DNA of 64,000 bases from Kluyvera georgiana ATCC 51603 (GCF_001654985.1 NZ_LXEU01000037.1:28888-92887), one strand, 5' to 3'. Positions 46,371 to 58,128 are shown, counted from the first letter of the stretch. The notes: generated by a model not told the origin, from the sequence alone. Numbers and translations: made by a program.

Positions 46371-48124
46371 CGTAGCTCGTTGGCCCGGCGGTATCGCCCC
46401 TCATAGTCGAACACTTTTTCACGAACCTGCCAGTAAGGGCCTTTCTTGCGGGCAACGACAAAATCCGGTGCGCGCAGCAGCGCCTGCTGGGCGATGATAT
46501 CGGCAGGCGTAATCCAGCGTAGCGGCACGCCGGGCGTGCGGGTATGTGGGCGGATAAATAGCTGCTCAAACGCCGTTTTTTGCGCCGGGGTGTGCAGGCG
46601 GAAACGCTCGCTCACGTCGGCACCGTCCTCGTCGTAGTAGGTGATTTTCAACCAGCCGCCTTTCTCGTCCATCCCGTCCTGCAATACCATGCCGCTACAG
46701 CGTAGCACCAGTGCATCTTTGAGCTTCAGCGCGGCCTTCAGCATATCGTCCGGGTCAACCAGCACCGTATCGCACTCGCGACAGCGGCGGGCGGCAATAT
46801 CGTTTTCGGCGTTACACTGCGGGCAGTTTTTAAAGCGAAAGCGATAGTCACACTGCTCGCGATGGCCTTCATCGTCCTCCAGCCAGCCCTGACAGCGGCG
46901 GCCAAAGTGTTCAATCAGCGTGCCGTCGGCGGTGGTTTTGCCCCAGAAGGTGTTGGCAAAGCCGCAGCCGGGGCAGAACACCTGTACCGGCACGTTGTCG
47001 CTTTTGCTTTTCGGGGCACCCACTTCCGGCGCGTACAGGTCGTGCGGGTTGCCGGCATAATCAAGAATCAGACAGTCGGTTTTCCCCGGCGCCAGGCGCA
47101 GGCCGCGGCCAATTATCTGCTGATACAGACTGATGGATTCGGTCGGGCGCAGGATGGCAATCAGGTCGACGTGTGGGGCATCAAAGCCGGTAGTCAATAC
47201 CGCCACGTTGACCAGGTAGCGGAACTGCTGATTTTTAAAGGCATCAATTAACGTATCGCGCTGTGGCCCTGGCGTTTCGCCAGTGATCAGGGCGGCGTCA
47301 TCGGCGGGCAGCAGGCCGGTAATTTCCCTGGCGTGCTCGACGGTGGCGGCAAAGATCATCACCCCTTTGCGCGTCTGGGCGAACTCTTCAATCTGGCTGA
47401 TGATGTGCGGCGTAATACGCTGCTGTTGTTTCAGCTCACGGTTGAGATCCGCTTCGCTGAACAGGCCGTTGCTGTTGGCCTGCAGGCGGCTGAAATCATA
47501 CTGCACCACCGGCATATCCAGCCTCTCCGGCGGGGTAAGGTAGCCGTGCTTAATCATATAGCGCAGCGGTAGCTCATAGATGCAGTCACGGAACAGCGCC
47601 CTTTCATCGCCGCGCACCATGCCGTGATAATGGAACTGATAAATCCAGCCTTTACCCAAACGAAACGGCGTCGCCGTCAGCCCGAGCAGGCGGATCTGCG
47701 GGTTGACCTTTTGCAGGTGGCTGAGAATTTGCTGGTACTGGCTGTCGTCATCGTCGCTGATACGATGACACTCATCGACGATCAGCAGCGAAAACTCCCC
47801 CTGGAAATGGTCGAGATTGCGGGCGACGGATTGCACGCTGCCAAAGACCACTTTGCCGTGGCTCTCTTTGCGCTGTAGCCCGGCCGCATAAATATCGGCC
47901 TCCAGCCCCAGCGCGCAATATTTCGCGTGGTTCTGCGCCACCAGCTCTTTGACGTGGGCCAGCACCAGCACGCGCCCGCGCGCCAGCCGCGCCAGTTCGG
48001 CGATAACGAGGCTTTTGCCCGCACCGGTAGGCAGAACAATAACCGCAGGCTGCGTATGGCGGCGGAAGTAGGCCAGCGTAGCGTCCACCGCTTCCTGTTG
48101 ATAGGGGCGAAGTGTAAAAGTCAT
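46367..48124 (-). CDS. radD: RadD (YejH), DNA repair helicase-like ATPase
   Basis: RadD is a superfamily 2 ATPase that aids recombinational repair and interacts with RecA and SSB. It has 585 residues. Motif [15 protein letters not shown] (near residue 30), motif II VDECHR, motif [11 protein letters not shown] and motif [16 protein letters not shown] are present. A C-terminal zinc-binding region holds many CxxC pairs ([24 protein letters not shown]). It is convergent with blc and divergent from rsuA. Confidence 0.95.
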   Translation of the reverse strand: MTFTLRPYQQEAVDATLAYFRRHTQPAVIVLPTGAGKSLVIAELARLARGRVLVLAHVKELVAQNHAKYCALGLEADIYAAGLQRKESHGKVVFGSVQSVARNLDHFQGEFSLLIVDECHRISDDDDSQYQQILSHLQKVNPQIRLLGLTATPFRLGKGWIYQFHYHGMVRGDERALFRDCIYELPLRYMIKHGYLTPPERLDMPVVQYDFSRLQANSNGLFSEADLNRELKQQQRITPHIISQIEEFAQTRKGVMIFAATVEHAREITGLLPADDAALITGETPGPQRDTLIDAFKNQQFRYLVNVAVLTTGFDAPHVDLIAILRPTESISLYQQIIGRGLRLAPGKTDCLILDYAGNPHDLYAPEVGAPKSKSDNVPVQVFCPGCGFANTFWGKTTADGTLIEHFGRRCQGWLEDDEGHREQCDYRFRFKNCPQCNAENDIAARRCRECDTVLVDPDDMLKAALKLKDALVLRCSGMVLQDGMDEKGGWLKITYYDEDGADVSERFRLHTPAQKTAFEQLFIRPHTRTPGVPLRWITPADIIAQQALLRAPDFVVARKKGPYWQVREKVFDYEGRYRRANELR

Positions 48125-48278
48125 GAGCGTTGTGATTGTCCTTAACAGACAAATAGTATGCCATGAATCTTTTCACTTGAGTGGCAGGGTAAGCCCGTTA
48201 TACTTACCGATTGTAATTACCCCTTTTTTCGGACGCTTCGTCCGGCACCCGGCACTTTTTACAGGCTAAAAATACTTC

Positions 48279-48986
48279 ATGCGACTTGATAAGTTTATCG
48301 CTCAGCAACTCGGCGTCAGCCGTGCTATTGCCGGGCGTCTGATCCGCGGCCACCATGTGACCGTTGATGATGAAGTGGTACGCGATACCGCTTTCAAACT
48401 GCAACCTGAACATAACGTGGCCTATGAAGGCAATTCGTTGACCCAGCAGAACGGCCCGCGTTATTTCATGCTGAACAAGCCTCAGGGCTACGTCTGCTCG
48501 ACGGAAGACCCGGATCACCCGACGGTGCTCTATTTCCTCGATGAGCCGGTTGCGTACAAGCTGCATGCCGCGGGGCGTTTAGATATCGACACCACCGGGC
48601 TGGTATTGATGACTGACGACGGCCAGTGGTCGCATCGCATCACCTCGCCGCGCCATCACTGCGAAAAAACCTATCTGGTGACGCTGGAAAACCCGGTGAG
48701 CGACGATACCGCCGCGCAGTTCGCGAAAGGCGTTCAACTGCACAATGAAAAAGATCTGACTAAGCCTGCCGTGCTGGAAGTGGTGACGCCGACCGAAGTG
48801 CGCTTGACCATCAGCGAAGGGCGCTATCACCAGGTGAAGCGTATGTTTGCCGCAGTAGGCAACCATGTGGTGGGGCTGCACCGTGAGCGTATCGGTGAGA
48901 TTATCCTCGACCCCGAGCTGGAGCCAGGGGAATATCGCCCGTTAACCGCAGAAGAAATCGCCAGCGTTGGCGCGCCAATGCGCTAA
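48279..48986 (+). CDS. rsuA: RsuA, 16S rRNA pseudouridine(516) synthase
   Basis: RsuA converts U516 of 16S rRNA to pseudouridine. It has 235 residues. An S4 RNA-binding domain covers about 1-60 ([22 protein letters not shown]). The catalytic motif [19 protein letters not shown] holds the conserved Asp near 102, and [20 protein letters not shown] is the second family motif. It lies 21 bases before bcr and probably forms rsuA-bcr. Confidence 0.96.
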   Translation: MRLDKFIAQQLGVSRAIAGRLIRGHHVTVDDEVVRDTAFKLQPEHNVAYEGNSLTQQNGPRYFMLNKPQGYVCSTEDPDHPTVLYFLDEPVAYKLHAAGRLDIDTTGLVLMTDDGQWSHRITSPRHHCEKTYLVTLENPVSDDTAAQFAKGVQLHNEKDLTKPAVLEVVTPTEVRLTISEGRYHQVKRMFAAVGNHVVGLHRERIGEIILDPELEPGEYRPLTAEEIASVGAPMR

Positions 48987-49007
48987 CCCACTGAACAGAG
49001 GTAGATT

Positions 49008-50204
49008 GTGACGTCCAGGCCGCGCTCGTCGTTAAAAATTGTTTTCATTCTTGGCCTTCTGGCCATGTTAATGCCGCTGTCGATCGACATGTACCTTCCG
49101 GCGCTGCCGGTGATTTCCGCACAGTTCGGCGTACCGGCCGGCAGCGCGCAGATGACCCTCAGCACCTATATTCTGGGGTTTGCCGTTGGACAGCTGCTGT
49201 ATGGCCCGATGGCCGACAGTCTGGGACGTAAGCCGGTCATCCTTGGCGGCACGCTTATCTTTGCGGCGGCGGCGGTGGCCTGCGCGTTAGCGCCTTCCAT
49301 TGACTATCTGATTACCACGCGATTCTTCCACGGCCTGGCTGCCGCGGCGGCGAGCGTGGTGATCAACGCCCTGATGCGCGATATTTATCCGAAAGAAGAG
49401 TTTTCACGGATGATGTCGTTCGTCATGCTGGTCACGACCATCGCGCCGCTGGTGGCGCCGATGGTCGGCGGCGCGGTGCTGGTGTGGTTTAGCTGGCACG
49501 CCATTTTCTGGATTCTGGCGATCGCGGCGCTGCTGGCATCGGCGATGATCTACTTCTTTATCGACGAAACGCTGCCGGTCGACAAGCGCCAGTCGTTTCG
49601 TCTGGGCACCACGCTCGGCAACTTCGCCTCGCTATTTCGCCATAAGCGCGTGCTGTCATACATGCTGGCGAGCGGTTTTAGCTTTGCCGCCATGTTCTCG
49701 TTTCTCAGCGCCGGGCCGTTTGTCTATATCGAGCTGAACCATGTCTCGCCGCAGCACTTTGGTTACTACTTCGCGCTGAACATTGTCTTCCTGTTTATTA
49801 CGACCACCATTAATAGCCGCTTCGTGCGTCGGGTGGGGGCGCTGTGGATGTTCCGCGCCGGGCTACTGATTCAGTTTGCGATGGCTATCTGGATGGTGGT
49901 GACCGCGCTGCTGGACGTGGGGTTCTGGTCGCTGGTGCTGGGCATCGCGGCATTTATTGGCTGCGTATCAATGGTTTCGTCCAATGCGATGGCGGTGATC
50001 CTCGATGAATTTCCGCATATGGCCGGTACGGCATCGTCGCTGGCGGGAACCTTCCGCTTTGGCATTGGCGCAATCGTCGGTGCGCTGCTGTCGACGGCGA
50101 CCTTTACGACCGCCTGGCCAATGCTGATTTCCATTGCGCTTTGCGCCTCCTGCTCGATCCTTTTCTATCTCTACGCCAGCCGTCCCCGCAAAACCGCGCG
50201 CTAA
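49008..50204 (+). CDS. bcr: Bcr, bicyclomycin/multidrug efflux MFS transporter
   Basis: Bcr is a 12-helix proton-driven exporter of the DHA1 family that gives resistance to bicyclomycin and sulfonamides and exports some dipeptides. It has 398 residues starting at a GTG (49008). The family motifs [21 protein letters not shown] (loop 2-3) and the helix-5 antiporter motif region [22 protein letters not shown] are clear. It follows rsuA by 21 bases, as in E. coli, and is followed by a hairpin terminator. Confidence 0.96.
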   Translation: MTSRPRSSLKIVFILGLLAMLMPLSIDMYLPALPVISAQFGVPAGSAQMTLSTYILGFAVGQLLYGPMADSLGRKPVILGGTLIFAAAAVACALAPSIDYLITTRFFHGLAAAAASVVINALMRDIYPKEEFSRMMSFVMLVTTIAPLVAPMVGGAVLVWFSWHAIFWILAIAALLASAMIYFFIDETLPVDKRQSFRLGTTLGNFASLFRHKRVLSYMLASGFSFAAMFSFLSAGPFVYIELNHVSPQHFGYYFALNIVFLFITTTINSRFVRRVGALWMFRAGLLIQFAMAIWMVVTALLDVGFWSLVLGIAAFIGCVSMVSSNAMAVILDEFPHMAGTASSLAGTFRFGIGAIVGALLSTATFTTAWPMLISIALCASCSILFYLYASRPRKTAR

Positions 50205-50519
50205 TACACCTTTAGTAGGGGCGAAATACGCCCCTTTGTTGATACATATCAACAGAAATGCCATTGCCGCTGGGGTGTAATGTTTCTTTTATGTAAAATC
50301 CATTAATGTAAAAAGTCACATTGTTGTAGATAAAAAGGTTGCGTTAGATCACAGTTACGGGTACATATAGCGCGGAAATGCATCAGTACACCGAACAATG
50401 TCGTATGAAGAATGTTGAATGCAGGCGTTTTTTTGCTGGATGCAAGACGATTTGTCAACAATGTGTTAATATGGATGTGAAATAATTGTGAAGCCATGTA
50501 GCTTCCGGGGAAAAACGTA
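50205..50519. other. bcr-yejG gap with bcr terminator
   Basis: The start of the gap holds a terminator-like hairpin AGGGGCG-AAATA-CGCCCCT with TTGTT (50217-50240) and a small palindrome GTTGATACATATCAAC (50238-50253). The remainder (about 50260-50519) is AT-rich and contains the yejG promoter area; I cannot assign a clear -35/-10 pair or an RNA gene. Confidence 0.6.
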
Positions 50520-50861
50520 ATGACATTCCAGCTTTCAATCGTACATCGACTGCCGCAGGACTATCGCTGGTCTGCGGGTTTTGCAGGTTCCAAAGTTGAA
50601 CCGATTCCGCAAAATGGCGTGGCGGGCGACAACGCGCTGGTCGCGCTAAAACTTCTGAGTCCGGACGGCGATAACGCCTGGCCGGTGATGCACTCGCTCA
50701 GCCAGGCGTTGACGGATATTTCCGTTGATTGTTCGGTGCTGGAGTGTGAAGGGGAGCCGTGCCTGTTCGTCAAACGTCAGGACGAGTTTGCCGCTACCTG
50801 CCGCCTGAAAAACTTCGGCGTGGCGATTGCCGAACCCTTTTCCGGCAACAACCCGTTTTGA
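50520..50861 (+). CDS. yejG: YejG family protein
   Basis: This 113-residue protein is the counterpart of E. coli YejG. It has no signal peptide, membrane helix or known motif. It starts [17 protein letters not shown] after GGGGAAAAACGTA. Published work on E. coli links YejG to aminoglycoside susceptibility but the molecular role is not settled. It converges on yejF with only three bases between the stops. Confidence 0.9.
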   Translation: MTFQLSIVHRLPQDYRWSAGFAGSKVEPIPQNGVAGDNALVALKLLSPDGDNAWPVMHSLSQALTDISVDCSVLECEGEPCLFVKRQDEFAATCRLKNFGVAIAEPFSGNNPF

Positions 50862-50864
50862 CCG

Positions 50865-52454
50865 TCAGCTCAGCGCAATGAGCTGACGCGTATACGCCTG
50901 CTTCGGTTCGGCAAACACGTGCCGACACTCACCCTGCTCGACAACCTCTCCCTGTCGTAACACCATCACCTGATGGCACAATGACCGCACAACCTGCAGA
51001 TCGTGGCTGATAAAGATATAGGCCAGACGGTGCTTTTCCTGCAACGCCTTCAGTAGCGTCAGGATCTGCGCCTGAACCGTGCGATCGAGGGACGAGGTCG
51101 GTTCGTCAAGGACGATCAGCTGCGGTTTGAGGATCAGCGCTCGGGCGATAGCAATACGCTGTCGTTGCCCACCGGAAAACGCCGACGGATAGCGCTGGCG
51201 GGTGTCGGGATCTAACCCCACTTCCTGCATCACGTGGATAACCTGCTGTTCTCGCTCCGCGGCACTCAGCGATGGATGGTGCACTTTCAGGCCCTCTTCA
51301 ATAATCTGCAGCGCCGTCAGTCGCGGGTTAAGCGATGAGTTCGGATCCTGGAACACCACCTGAATACGATGACGCAGCGGCAGCATCTGCCGTCTGTCGC
51401 GTCCCTGAATGGCTTCGCCAGCAAAACGAATGTCCCCCTGTGAGGCAATCAGCCGCAGCAGCGCCAGCCCGGTAGTGCTTTTCCCCGAGCCAGACTCGCC
51501 AACCAGCCCCAGCGTTTCACCGGCCCGCAGCGTAAAGCTGAGTTCCTTCACCACGCGGTTATGATCGACAACCCGGCGCAAAATGCCTTTACGAATGGGA
51601 AACGCCACGCTGAGCTGGTTCACTTCGAGCAGCGGTGCGGCATTGGGCGGCAGAGGAACAGGCTCGCCCGCCGGTTCGCTGTCGAGCAGTTTACGAGTGT
51701 AGGGATGCTGAGGCGCGGCAAACAGCGCCGTTGCCGCATTTTGCTCCACGCAGCGGCCATGCTGCATCACCGCCACCCGGTCGGCCAGCTTGCGCACGAT
51801 GCTCAGGTTATGAGTGATAAACAGCAGCCCCATATTCAGTTCGACACGCAGTTCGCGCAGTAGCTGAAGGATTTGCGCCTGCACGGAGACGTCCAGCGCG
51901 GTGGTGGGTTCATCAGCAATCAGCAGCTCCGGGCGCGTCAGCAGCGCCATGGCGATCATCACCCGCTGGCGCTCGCCGCCGGAGAGCTGATGCGGGTAAT
52001 CCGCCAGTCGCTTTGCCGCCTGACGGATGCCGACGCGATCCAGACAGTCGAGTATCTCACCGCGTGCCGCCTCTTTACGCATCCCGCGGTGTAGCGACAG
52101 CACCTCGTAGAGCTGTTTTTCCAGGTTGTGCAGCGGGTTCAGCGACACCATCGGCTCCTGGAAAATCATTGCGATGCGGTTGCCGCGAACGCCACGCAGC
52201 GTCTGCGGGCTGGCGTGAAGCAGCGACTCGCCCGCAAAACGGATATCGCCCGTAGGATAGGTGACAGGGGGCTCCGGCAGCAGACGCAAAATGGAGAGCG
52301 CCGACACGCTTTTTCCTGAACCGGACTCACCGACCAGCGCCAGGGTTTCTCCGGCGTTCAGCGACAGCGATAGCTGTTCCACCACCGTGGTGGTGATGCC
52401 CTGCTGGCGGAAGGCGATAGAGAGGTTGTCGATTTCCAGAAGTGGCTGCTGCAT
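50865..52454 (-). CDS. yejF: YejF, dual ATPase of the Yej peptide importer
   Basis: YejF powers the YejABE importer of oligopeptides, including microcin C, and in Salmonella aids defence against antimicrobial peptides. It has 529 residues with two fused ABC ATPase domains. Walker A GESGSGKS occurs twice, signatures are [15 protein letters not shown] and [15 protein letters not shown], and Walker B regions are ELLIADEPT and [10 protein letters not shown]. The ATG at 52454 ([11 protein letters not shown]) follows the yejE stop by one base; a longer start at 52484 overlaps yejE. Confidence 0.95.
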   Translation of the reverse strand: MQQPLLEIDNLSIAFRQQGITTTVVEQLSLSLNAGETLALVGESGSGKSVSALSILRLLPEPPVTYPTGDIRFAGESLLHASPQTLRGVRGNRIAMIFQEPMVSLNPLHNLEKQLYEVLSLHRGMRKEAARGEILDCLDRVGIRQAAKRLADYPHQLSGGERQRVMIAMALLTRPELLIADEPTTALDVSVQAQILQLLRELRVELNMGLLFITHNLSIVRKLADRVAVMQHGRCVEQNAATALFAAPQHPYTRKLLDSEPAGEPVPLPPNAAPLLEVNQLSVAFPIRKGILRRVVDHNRVVKELSFTLRAGETLGLVGESGSGKSTTGLALLRLIASQGDIRFAGEAIQGRDRRQMLPLRHRIQVVFQDPNSSLNPRLTALQIIEEGLKVHHPSLSAAEREQQVIHVMQEVGLDPDTRQRYPSAFSGGQRQRIAIARALILKPQLIVLDEPTSSLDRTVQAQILTLLKALQEKHRLAYIFISHDLQVVRSLCHQVMVLRQGEVVEQGECRHVFAEPKQAYTRQLIALS

Positions 52455-52455
52455 C

Positions 52456-53478
52456 TTATACCGCCTTAGAAGGATCGAAGGCATCGCGTACCGCTTCGCC
52501 GATAAAAATCAGTAGCGACAGCAGGACCGCGACGCAGAGAAAGCCGGCGATCCCAAGCCATGGGGCCTGTAGGTTGTTTTTGCCCTGTAACAACAATTCG
52601 CCCAGCGACGGCGAACCAAGCGGCAGACCAAAGCCGAGAAAATCGAGCGAGGTCAGGGTAGTAATGGAGCTACAAAGAATAAACGGAATAAAGGTCAGCG
52701 TAGCCACCATCGCATTGGGCAGCATGTGGCGCAGAATAATGCTGCGATCGCTTACCCCTAGCGCCTGCGCGGCGCGAATATAGTCATAGTTGCGGGTACG
52801 CAAGAACTCAGCGCGCACCACCCCAACCAGTGACATCCAGCCGAACAGCACGGTAATGGCCAGTAGCCACCAGAAGTTGGGCTGTACCACGCTTGAGAGC
52901 AGAATAATCAGGAACAGCGTTGGCATCCCCGACCATACCTCGATAACGCGTTGCCCCCAGAGATCGATACGCCCGCCGTAGTAACCCTGTATTGCGCCGA
53001 CCACCACGCCCATCACGCTGGAACAGACGGTGAGAATCAGGCCGAAGAGCAGCGAGATCCGCGTGCCGTAGAGAATGCGCGCCATCACGTCGCGACCATT
53101 GGCGTCGGTGCCCAACCAGTTCTGCCTTGAAGGGGGCGAAGGGAAGGGAACATTGCTCGCATAGTTGATGCTGCTGGCGCCAAAGCGAACGGGCGCCCAC
53201 AGCACCCAACCGTGATTCTCAAGCTGCTGCTGGAGCCACGGATCCTGATAATCAGCCGCGGTGGCAAATTCGCCGCCAAAGGTTTTCTCATCGTAGTTTT
53301 TCAGCACCGGCACGTACAGGCTGCCCTGATAGCTCACCAGCAGCGGGCGGTCGTTAGCGATAAGCTCGGCGCACAGGCTGCACACAAATATCGCCAGAAA
53401 GATCCACAGCGACCAGTAGCCACGGCGGTTGTCGCGAAAGCGCGCCCAGCGCGCCTGATTTACGGCGTTCAGGGTCAT
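52456..53478 (-). CDS. yejE: YejE, permease of the Yej peptide importer
   Basis: This inner-membrane permease has 340 residues and pairs with YejB. An N-terminal cytoplasmic/periplasmic extension with a first helix (YWSLWIFLAIFVCSLCAELIA) is followed by five C-terminal helices. The EAA-like motif for ATPase contact reads EFLRTRNYDYIRAAQALGVSDRSIILRHMLPNA. It lies two bases after yejB and one base before yejF. Confidence 0.95.
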   Translation of the reverse strand: MTLNAVNQARWARFRDNRRGYWSLWIFLAIFVCSLCAELIANDRPLLVSYQGSLYVPVLKNYDEKTFGGEFATAADYQDPWLQQQLENHGWVLWAPVRFGASSINYASNVPFPSPPSRQNWLGTDANGRDVMARILYGTRISLLFGLILTVCSSVMGVVVGAIQGYYGGRIDLWGQRVIEVWSGMPTLFLIILLSSVVQPNFWWLLAITVLFGWMSLVGVVRAEFLRTRNYDYIRAAQALGVSDRSIILRHMLPNAMVATLTFIPFILCSSITTLTSLDFLGFGLPLGSPSLGELLLQGKNNLQAPWLGIAGFLCVAVLLSLLIFIGEAVRDAFDPSKAV

Positions 53479-53480
53479 CG

Positions 53481-54572
53481 TTAGCGGCCCTCAAAATCAA
53501 TGCGGGGATCGACCAGCGTATAGCTAATATCGCTGACGATATTCATCAGCAGGCCAATCAGGGTGAAGATATAGAGCGTGCCGAACATTACCGGGTAGTC
53601 GCGTGAAACGGTGGCCTCATAGCCCAGCAGCCCCAGCCCGTTGAGGGAGAACATGACTTCAATTAACAGTGAACCGGTAAAGAACATACTGATAAAGGTG
53701 GCGGGAAAACCGGCAATCACCAGCAGCATGGCGTTGCGAAAGATGTGCTTCCATAAGATCTGGTTTTCGCCAACGCCCTTCGCGCGGGCGGTGACCACGT
53801 ACTGTTTGCGGATTTCATCGAGAAACGAGTTCTTGGTCAGCATGGTCAGCGCCGCAAAGCCGCCAATCACCGTCGCCAGCACCGGTAGGGTGATATGCCA
53901 GAGATAGTCAGTGATTTTTTGATACCACGGCAGGGTGTCGAAATTGGCCGAGGCCAGCCCGCGTAGCGGGAAAATATCGTAGTAACTGCCGCCAGCAAAC
54001 AACACGATCAGCACGATGGCGAACAGGAATGCCGGAATGGCGTAGCCAATGATAATGCCGGTACTGCTCCAGATATCGAATCGACTGCCGTTATAGACCG
54101 CCTTGCGGATGCCAAGCGGAATAGAGACCAGATAGATGATCAAGGTACTCCATAGCCCTAATGTGACCGAGACGGGCAGGCTCTCTTTCATCAACTGCAT
54201 CACCGAGGCGTTGCGGAACAGGCTGTTGCCAAAATCGAAACGCAGGTAGTCGCCCAGCATCTTGAAATAGCGCTCGTGTAGCGGCTTGTCGAAGCCATAG
54301 CGTTGGGTGATTTCAGCGATCACCTCCGGGTCGAGCCCGCGCCCGCCGCGATACTGACTTTCGGCAATATTACTGACGCCCGCGCGCGCCTGGCCACCGC
54401 CCATTCCGCCGCCACCGCCGGGCAGGCTGCCCTGGTGGCCGAACTCGACTGCCGCGATAGCCTGATCGACCGGACCACCCGGCGCAATCTGCACAATAAA
54501 GAAATTAAGCGTGATGATGGCCCATAGGGTTGGGATAATCAGCAGCAGTCGACGAAGCAGATAGGCGCCCAT
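53481..54572 (-). CDS. yejB: YejB, permease of the Yej peptide importer
   Basis: YejB has 363 residues and six membrane helices of the DppB/OppB type. The N-terminus [35 protein letters not shown] is characteristic. A glycine-rich loop ([17 protein letters not shown], near residue 50) is present as in E. coli YejB. The EAA motif is [27 protein letters not shown]. The stop lies two bases before yejE and the start nine bases after yejA. Confidence 0.95.
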   Translation of the reverse strand: MGAYLLRRLLLIIPTLWAIITLNFFIVQIAPGGPVDQAIAAVEFGHQGSLPGGGGGMGGGQARAGVSNIAESQYRGGRGLDPEVIAEITQRYGFDKPLHERYFKMLGDYLRFDFGNSLFRNASVMQLMKESLPVSVTLGLWSTLIIYLVSIPLGIRKAVYNGSRFDIWSSTGIIIGYAIPAFLFAIVLIVLFAGGSYYDIFPLRGLASANFDTLPWYQKITDYLWHITLPVLATVIGGFAALTMLTKNSFLDEIRKQYVVTARAKGVGENQILWKHIFRNAMLLVIAGFPATFISMFFTGSLLIEVMFSLNGLGLLGYEATVSRDYPVMFGTLYIFTLIGLLMNIVSDISYTLVDPRIDFEGR

Positions 54573-54581
54573 ATTCTCTCC

Positions 54582-56423
54582 TTAGCGTCGCGCTGCGGGC
54601 AGCGTGGCTGCTTTGTTGACGTCATACCACCAGGTGTCAAAACCGGGCGCGTCAATACCGGATGAATAGAGCGGATGCACCGGCGGGTAAGAGAACTTAT
54701 TCCAGTAGGCGGTACGGCTGCCGGACATATACCACATTGGCAACATATAGTTATTCCAGGTCAGCACCCGGTCGAGCGCGCGGCCAAGCGGCACCAGCTT
54801 TTGCTTGTTGCCCTGCCAGCGGATGATCTGATTGATCAGGCTATCAATCGCCGGGTTGGCGACGCCGGGCGCATTGTACGAAGAGTTGATGTAGGCCGAC
54901 GACCAGGAGATCTGTAAATCCGCGCTGGGCCACGGCGTCGCCCGCCACAGGCTTGGCATCATGTCATAATCGCGCTTACGTAGACGATTGGTGAGCTGGG
55001 AGATATCTACCTGGCGGATGTCCATTCTGACGCCAATCCGCTGTAAATTATGCTGGAACGGCATCACCCACTGATCGTTTCCGCCGGAGGCCAGCAGCAG
55101 TTCGAAGCGCAGCGGCTGGCCGGTTTTTTCATTGACCCGCTGTTGCCCCTGCAGAACCCAACCCGCTTCGTCCAGCAGGCGTCCTGCCTTCAGCAGATTT
55201 TCACGGTCGAAGCCGTCGCCGTTCGAGGTCGGCGGTTGATAAATGGAGGTGAAGACCTCCGGCGGCAGTTCGTTTTTCAGTGGCCCGAGCAGGAGCAGTT
55301 CATCGGCGTCAGGATAGCCGCGGGCGGCGTACTCGGTGTTCTGAAAATAGCTGTTGGGGCGGCTGTAAGCGTTATAGAACAGCGCTTTGTTCATCCACTC
55401 AAAATCAAACGCCAGGCTGACCGCCTGACGCACCCGACGGTCGGCAAATACTGGTCGCTGGATGTTAAAGGCGAGCCAGCGGGTATCCTGCGCGGCATCG
55501 TTCTTTTGCTGATCTTTCACGATATAACCGCTGGTAAAGTTTTTGCCAATATAGCGGGTGGCCCAGTTTTTGGCGCTGCTCTCGGAGCGCACGTCATAGG
55601 CTCCCGCCTTAAAGGCCTCGAAGGCGACATTATCATCCAGATAGTAGTCGTAGCGCAGCGTGTCGAAATTCCAGCGCCCGCGGTTAACCGGTAAATCGGC
55701 GCCCCAGTAGTTTTTGACGCGGGAATAGATAATGTATTGCCCCATCTTCCAGCTGCTGATGCGGTACGGCCCACTGGCCAGCGGCGGCGTGCTGAGCGGA
55801 TCGCTGAGTTTATGATCTTTCCAGAATTTTTCCGGCAGAATCGGCAGCGTAAACAGCCCGAGCATGTCCTCTTTACCGGGCTTCGCCAGCTCAATACGCA
55901 CGGTGAGCGGGGCGATGGCTTTGACGGTCGAGCCTTTGTAAATCAGGCGGAACTGCGGCACGCCCTCGGTCATAAATTTGTGGAAGGTAAATGCGACGTC
56001 TTCGGCGGTTATTGGGCTGCCGTCGTGAAAACGGGCGCGGGGGTTAATCGTCAGTTCCATCCATGAATAATCGTCGGCATAGCGCGCACGGTCGGCCACC
56101 AGCGGATAGTAGCTGCCAGGCTCATCGTCCGAGGTGGTGAACAGCGCGTCGTACAACGATTCAGTGCGGACGGCGGCATTGCCGCGCAGCGCATAGCGGT
56201 TAAAGTTATCGAAGGTGCCGATAGCCGCAAGCGTGACGTTACCGCCTTTGGGCGCTGCGGGGTTGACGTAATCAAAGTGATGAAAATCAACGTCGTATTT
56301 GGGGTCGCCGATGACGGCAAAAGCGAAGCTCTCTTTGATGGTGTGCGCCTGCGCGGGTAAAACGCAAAGCAGCAGCAGGGCAAAACAGATACGCGGCAGG
56401 ATCACGACAGGTCTACCCCACAT
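54582..56423 (-). CDS. yejA: YejA, peptide-binding protein of the Yej importer
   Basis: YejA is the periplasmic solute-binding protein (SBP family 5) for the YejBEF importer. From the chosen start it has 613 residues with a Sec signal peptide ending PAQA-HTIKES. The SBP_bac_5 region (SLYDALFTTSDDEPGSYYPLVADRA, ARFHDGSPITAEDVAFTFHKF) is well conserved. The start is uncertain: ATG at 56456 adds 11 residues before the signal, while 56423 (MWGRPVVILPR) or a nearby GTG gives a normal signal. It leads the yejABEF operon. Confidence 0.93.
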   Translation of the reverse strand: MWGRPVVILPRICFALLLLCVLPAQAHTIKESFAFAVIGDPKYDVDFHHFDYVNPAAPKGGNVTLAAIGTFDNFNRYALRGNAAVRTESLYDALFTTSDDEPGSYYPLVADRARYADDYSWMELTINPRARFHDGSPITAEDVAFTFHKFMTEGVPQFRLIYKGSTVKAIAPLTVRIELAKPGKEDMLGLFTLPILPEKFWKDHKLSDPLSTPPLASGPYRISSWKMGQYIIYSRVKNYWGADLPVNRGRWNFDTLRYDYYLDDNVAFEAFKAGAYDVRSESSAKNWATRYIGKNFTSGYIVKDQQKNDAAQDTRWLAFNIQRPVFADRRVRQAVSLAFDFEWMNKALFYNAYSRPNSYFQNTEYAARGYPDADELLLLGPLKNELPPEVFTSIYQPPTSNGDGFDRENLLKAGRLLDEAGWVLQGQQRVNEKTGQPLRFELLLASGGNDQWVMPFQHNLQRIGVRMDIRQVDISQLTNRLRKRDYDMMPSLWRATPWPSADLQISWSSAYINSSYNAPGVANPAIDSLINQIIRWQGNKQKLVPLGRALDRVLTWNNYMLPMWYMSGSRTAYWNKFSYPPVHPLYSSGIDAPGFDTWWYDVNKAATLPAARR

Positions 56424-56473
56424 TGAAACGTCTTGATTGAATACATCTTTTATCATGAAATCTTAATTGAGCA

Positions 56474-58039
56474 TCATTCCATTGTGAAATACTTTGCAGG
56501 CTTATGGTATTCCGCCGTCAGGTCTTCCAACGTGAGCGGGCGGCTAATCAGGTAACCCTGCAGAAAATCTACGCCATGGTCACGCAGCCAGGTCGCCTGT
56601 TCTTCGGTTTCCACGCCTTCGGCAACCGTGACAATATCCAGCCGCTGAGTGAGCGTCAGCACGGCGTCCAGCACCGGGGAAGTGATGGTCTCCCGGCCAA
56701 TGGCGTTGACAAAACCGCGGTCGATCTTGAGATAGTCGAGGGTAAAACGTTCGAGGTAAATCAGCGCGCTGTGGCCGGTTCCGAAGTCATCAATCGCCAC
56801 CTCAATGCCTTCGCCACGCAGCCAGCTAAACAGGCTCATTGCCTTTTCCAGATGGAGCATGTCGCGTTCGGTGATTTCCAGCACCAGCTGGAAATAGTTG
56901 TCGGGCAGGCTTGCCGCGAGCTTACGGATATCTTGCTGGAAACTTTCTGCGTGCAGGTGCCCTGGGGCGATGTTAATCCCCAGCTTCGCGCCGGGCGGCA
57001 GAATATCTTTCAGGATTGCGGCATCCCTGGCGATCAGTTCGAACAGATGCTGGGTGAGGGGAACAATCAGATTCTGAGCTTCGGCAAAACTGATAAAGGC
57101 ATCAGGGGGAATATTGCCAGCTGTCGGATGCGACCAGCGCATGAGCACTTCAACTCCGGCAATCTGCTGATTTTTGGCATCGACCACCGGCTGGTAAACC
57201 ACATAAAACTGATGGTGCTTGATGGCAGAGAGGATCTCTTTCCCCGGTCGTGAGCGAATGGTCAGGATATAGAAGCACAGCAGCCCGCCAATCAGACCGC
57301 AGGTCAGGCCTAACAGCAGCGCATAGAGCAAGTTATCGGTCCCCGAGGCGTTGCTATAAAGATAGACCTCAAGCGGAACGCCTTTGATCTTCACATGGCG
57401 TACCGCGGTGTCGGTAATATCGCTCAGCGCGAGCGGTTTGCTGCTGAACGTCGAGATTGCCGTTTTGCCGTTCACCACCAGCGCCACGCCGTTGTACGGC
57501 GTTTGTTTCGAGGAGTAAAGCACCCACGGCATTAAATTGGCGTTAATCGAGGCGAAGATGCCGCGATTTTCCAGCAGCGGGCTCTTAACCCACAGCACAA
57601 AGGCGGGCGTGGTGGGCATCATCGGCGTACCGGGGAGGATCCCCATGACGTGCGTTTTGTTCAGGTCAAGATCCGGCACCAAATCTTTTAATGGCAGCGA
57701 CATTTGTCCGGTAGCGGAAGAACAGTAGGCAATATGATCTTTCACCAGCAAAAACGCGCGGACGTTCATGCTGAAGGCGGCGCGGGCGGTCAGCTCCGAT
57801 GACACATCGTCACACGGGCTCATGGTCAGCGGCTGGAGTGAATCCATGGTAACGAGAATTTGGCGAAAATAACCGTTCAGGTAGTTCTGCAGGCTTGAGA
57901 TAGTGGTATCGAACTGTACCGCGCGACGATGATGAAAAATAGAAAACTGGATCACCCCGGCAAGCAGAGCAATCATCAGGCCAGCGACAACGCTGGAAGA
58001 GATAATATGGCGGTTAATCGACGAATAACGAGTGAACAT
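56474..58039 (-). CDS. pdeN: Cyclic-di-GMP phosphodiesterase PdeN (Rtn)
   Basis: This 521-residue inner-membrane protein has a periplasmic CSS-motif sensor domain between helices at about 15-35 and 235-258, and a C-terminal EAL domain (about 262-515). Catalytic features are intact: AGVEVLMRW (EVL replacing EAL), LEITERDML, DDFGTGHSALIYLERF, LDYLKIDRGFV and VAEGVETEEQ. It should hydrolyse c-di-GMP, with activity controlled by the redox state of the periplasmic cysteines (the CDDVS and CSSATG segments). It is encoded upstream of yejA, as in E. coli. Confidence 0.93.
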   Translation of the reverse strand: MFTRYSSINRHIISSSVVAGLMIALLAGVIQFSIFHHRRAVQFDTTISSLQNYLNGYFRQILVTMDSLQPLTMSPCDDVSSELTARAAFSMNVRAFLLVKDHIAYCSSATGQMSLPLKDLVPDLDLNKTHVMGILPGTPMMPTTPAFVLWVKSPLLENRGIFASINANLMPWVLYSSKQTPYNGVALVVNGKTAISTFSSKPLALSDITDTAVRHVKIKGVPLEVYLYSNASGTDNLLYALLLGLTCGLIGGLLCFYILTIRSRPGKEILSAIKHHQFYVVYQPVVDAKNQQIAGVEVLMRWSHPTAGNIPPDAFISFAEAQNLIVPLTQHLFELIARDAAILKDILPPGAKLGINIAPGHLHAESFQQDIRKLAASLPDNYFQLVLEITERDMLHLEKAMSLFSWLRGEGIEVAIDDFGTGHSALIYLERFTLDYLKIDRGFVNAIGRETITSPVLDAVLTLTQRLDIVTVAEGVETEEQATWLRDHGVDFLQGYLISRPLTLEDLTAEYHKPAKYFTME

Positions 58040-58084
58040 GCAACTTCTCTATGCTACGGAACTTCAAAGAAAAGAATACTGATG

Positions 58085-58128
58085 AAGCATAAAAAAAGCA
58101 CTGCCGGAGCAGTGCTTTTTTTATGCTT
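58085..58128 (-). terminator. Terminator after mepS
   Basis: A perfect 20-base stem (58085-58104 with 58109-58128) around the loop CGGA carries A and T tracts on both sides. The central stem is GCACTGC/GCAGTGC. It ends mepS on the minus strand and could work in either direction. Confidence 0.93.
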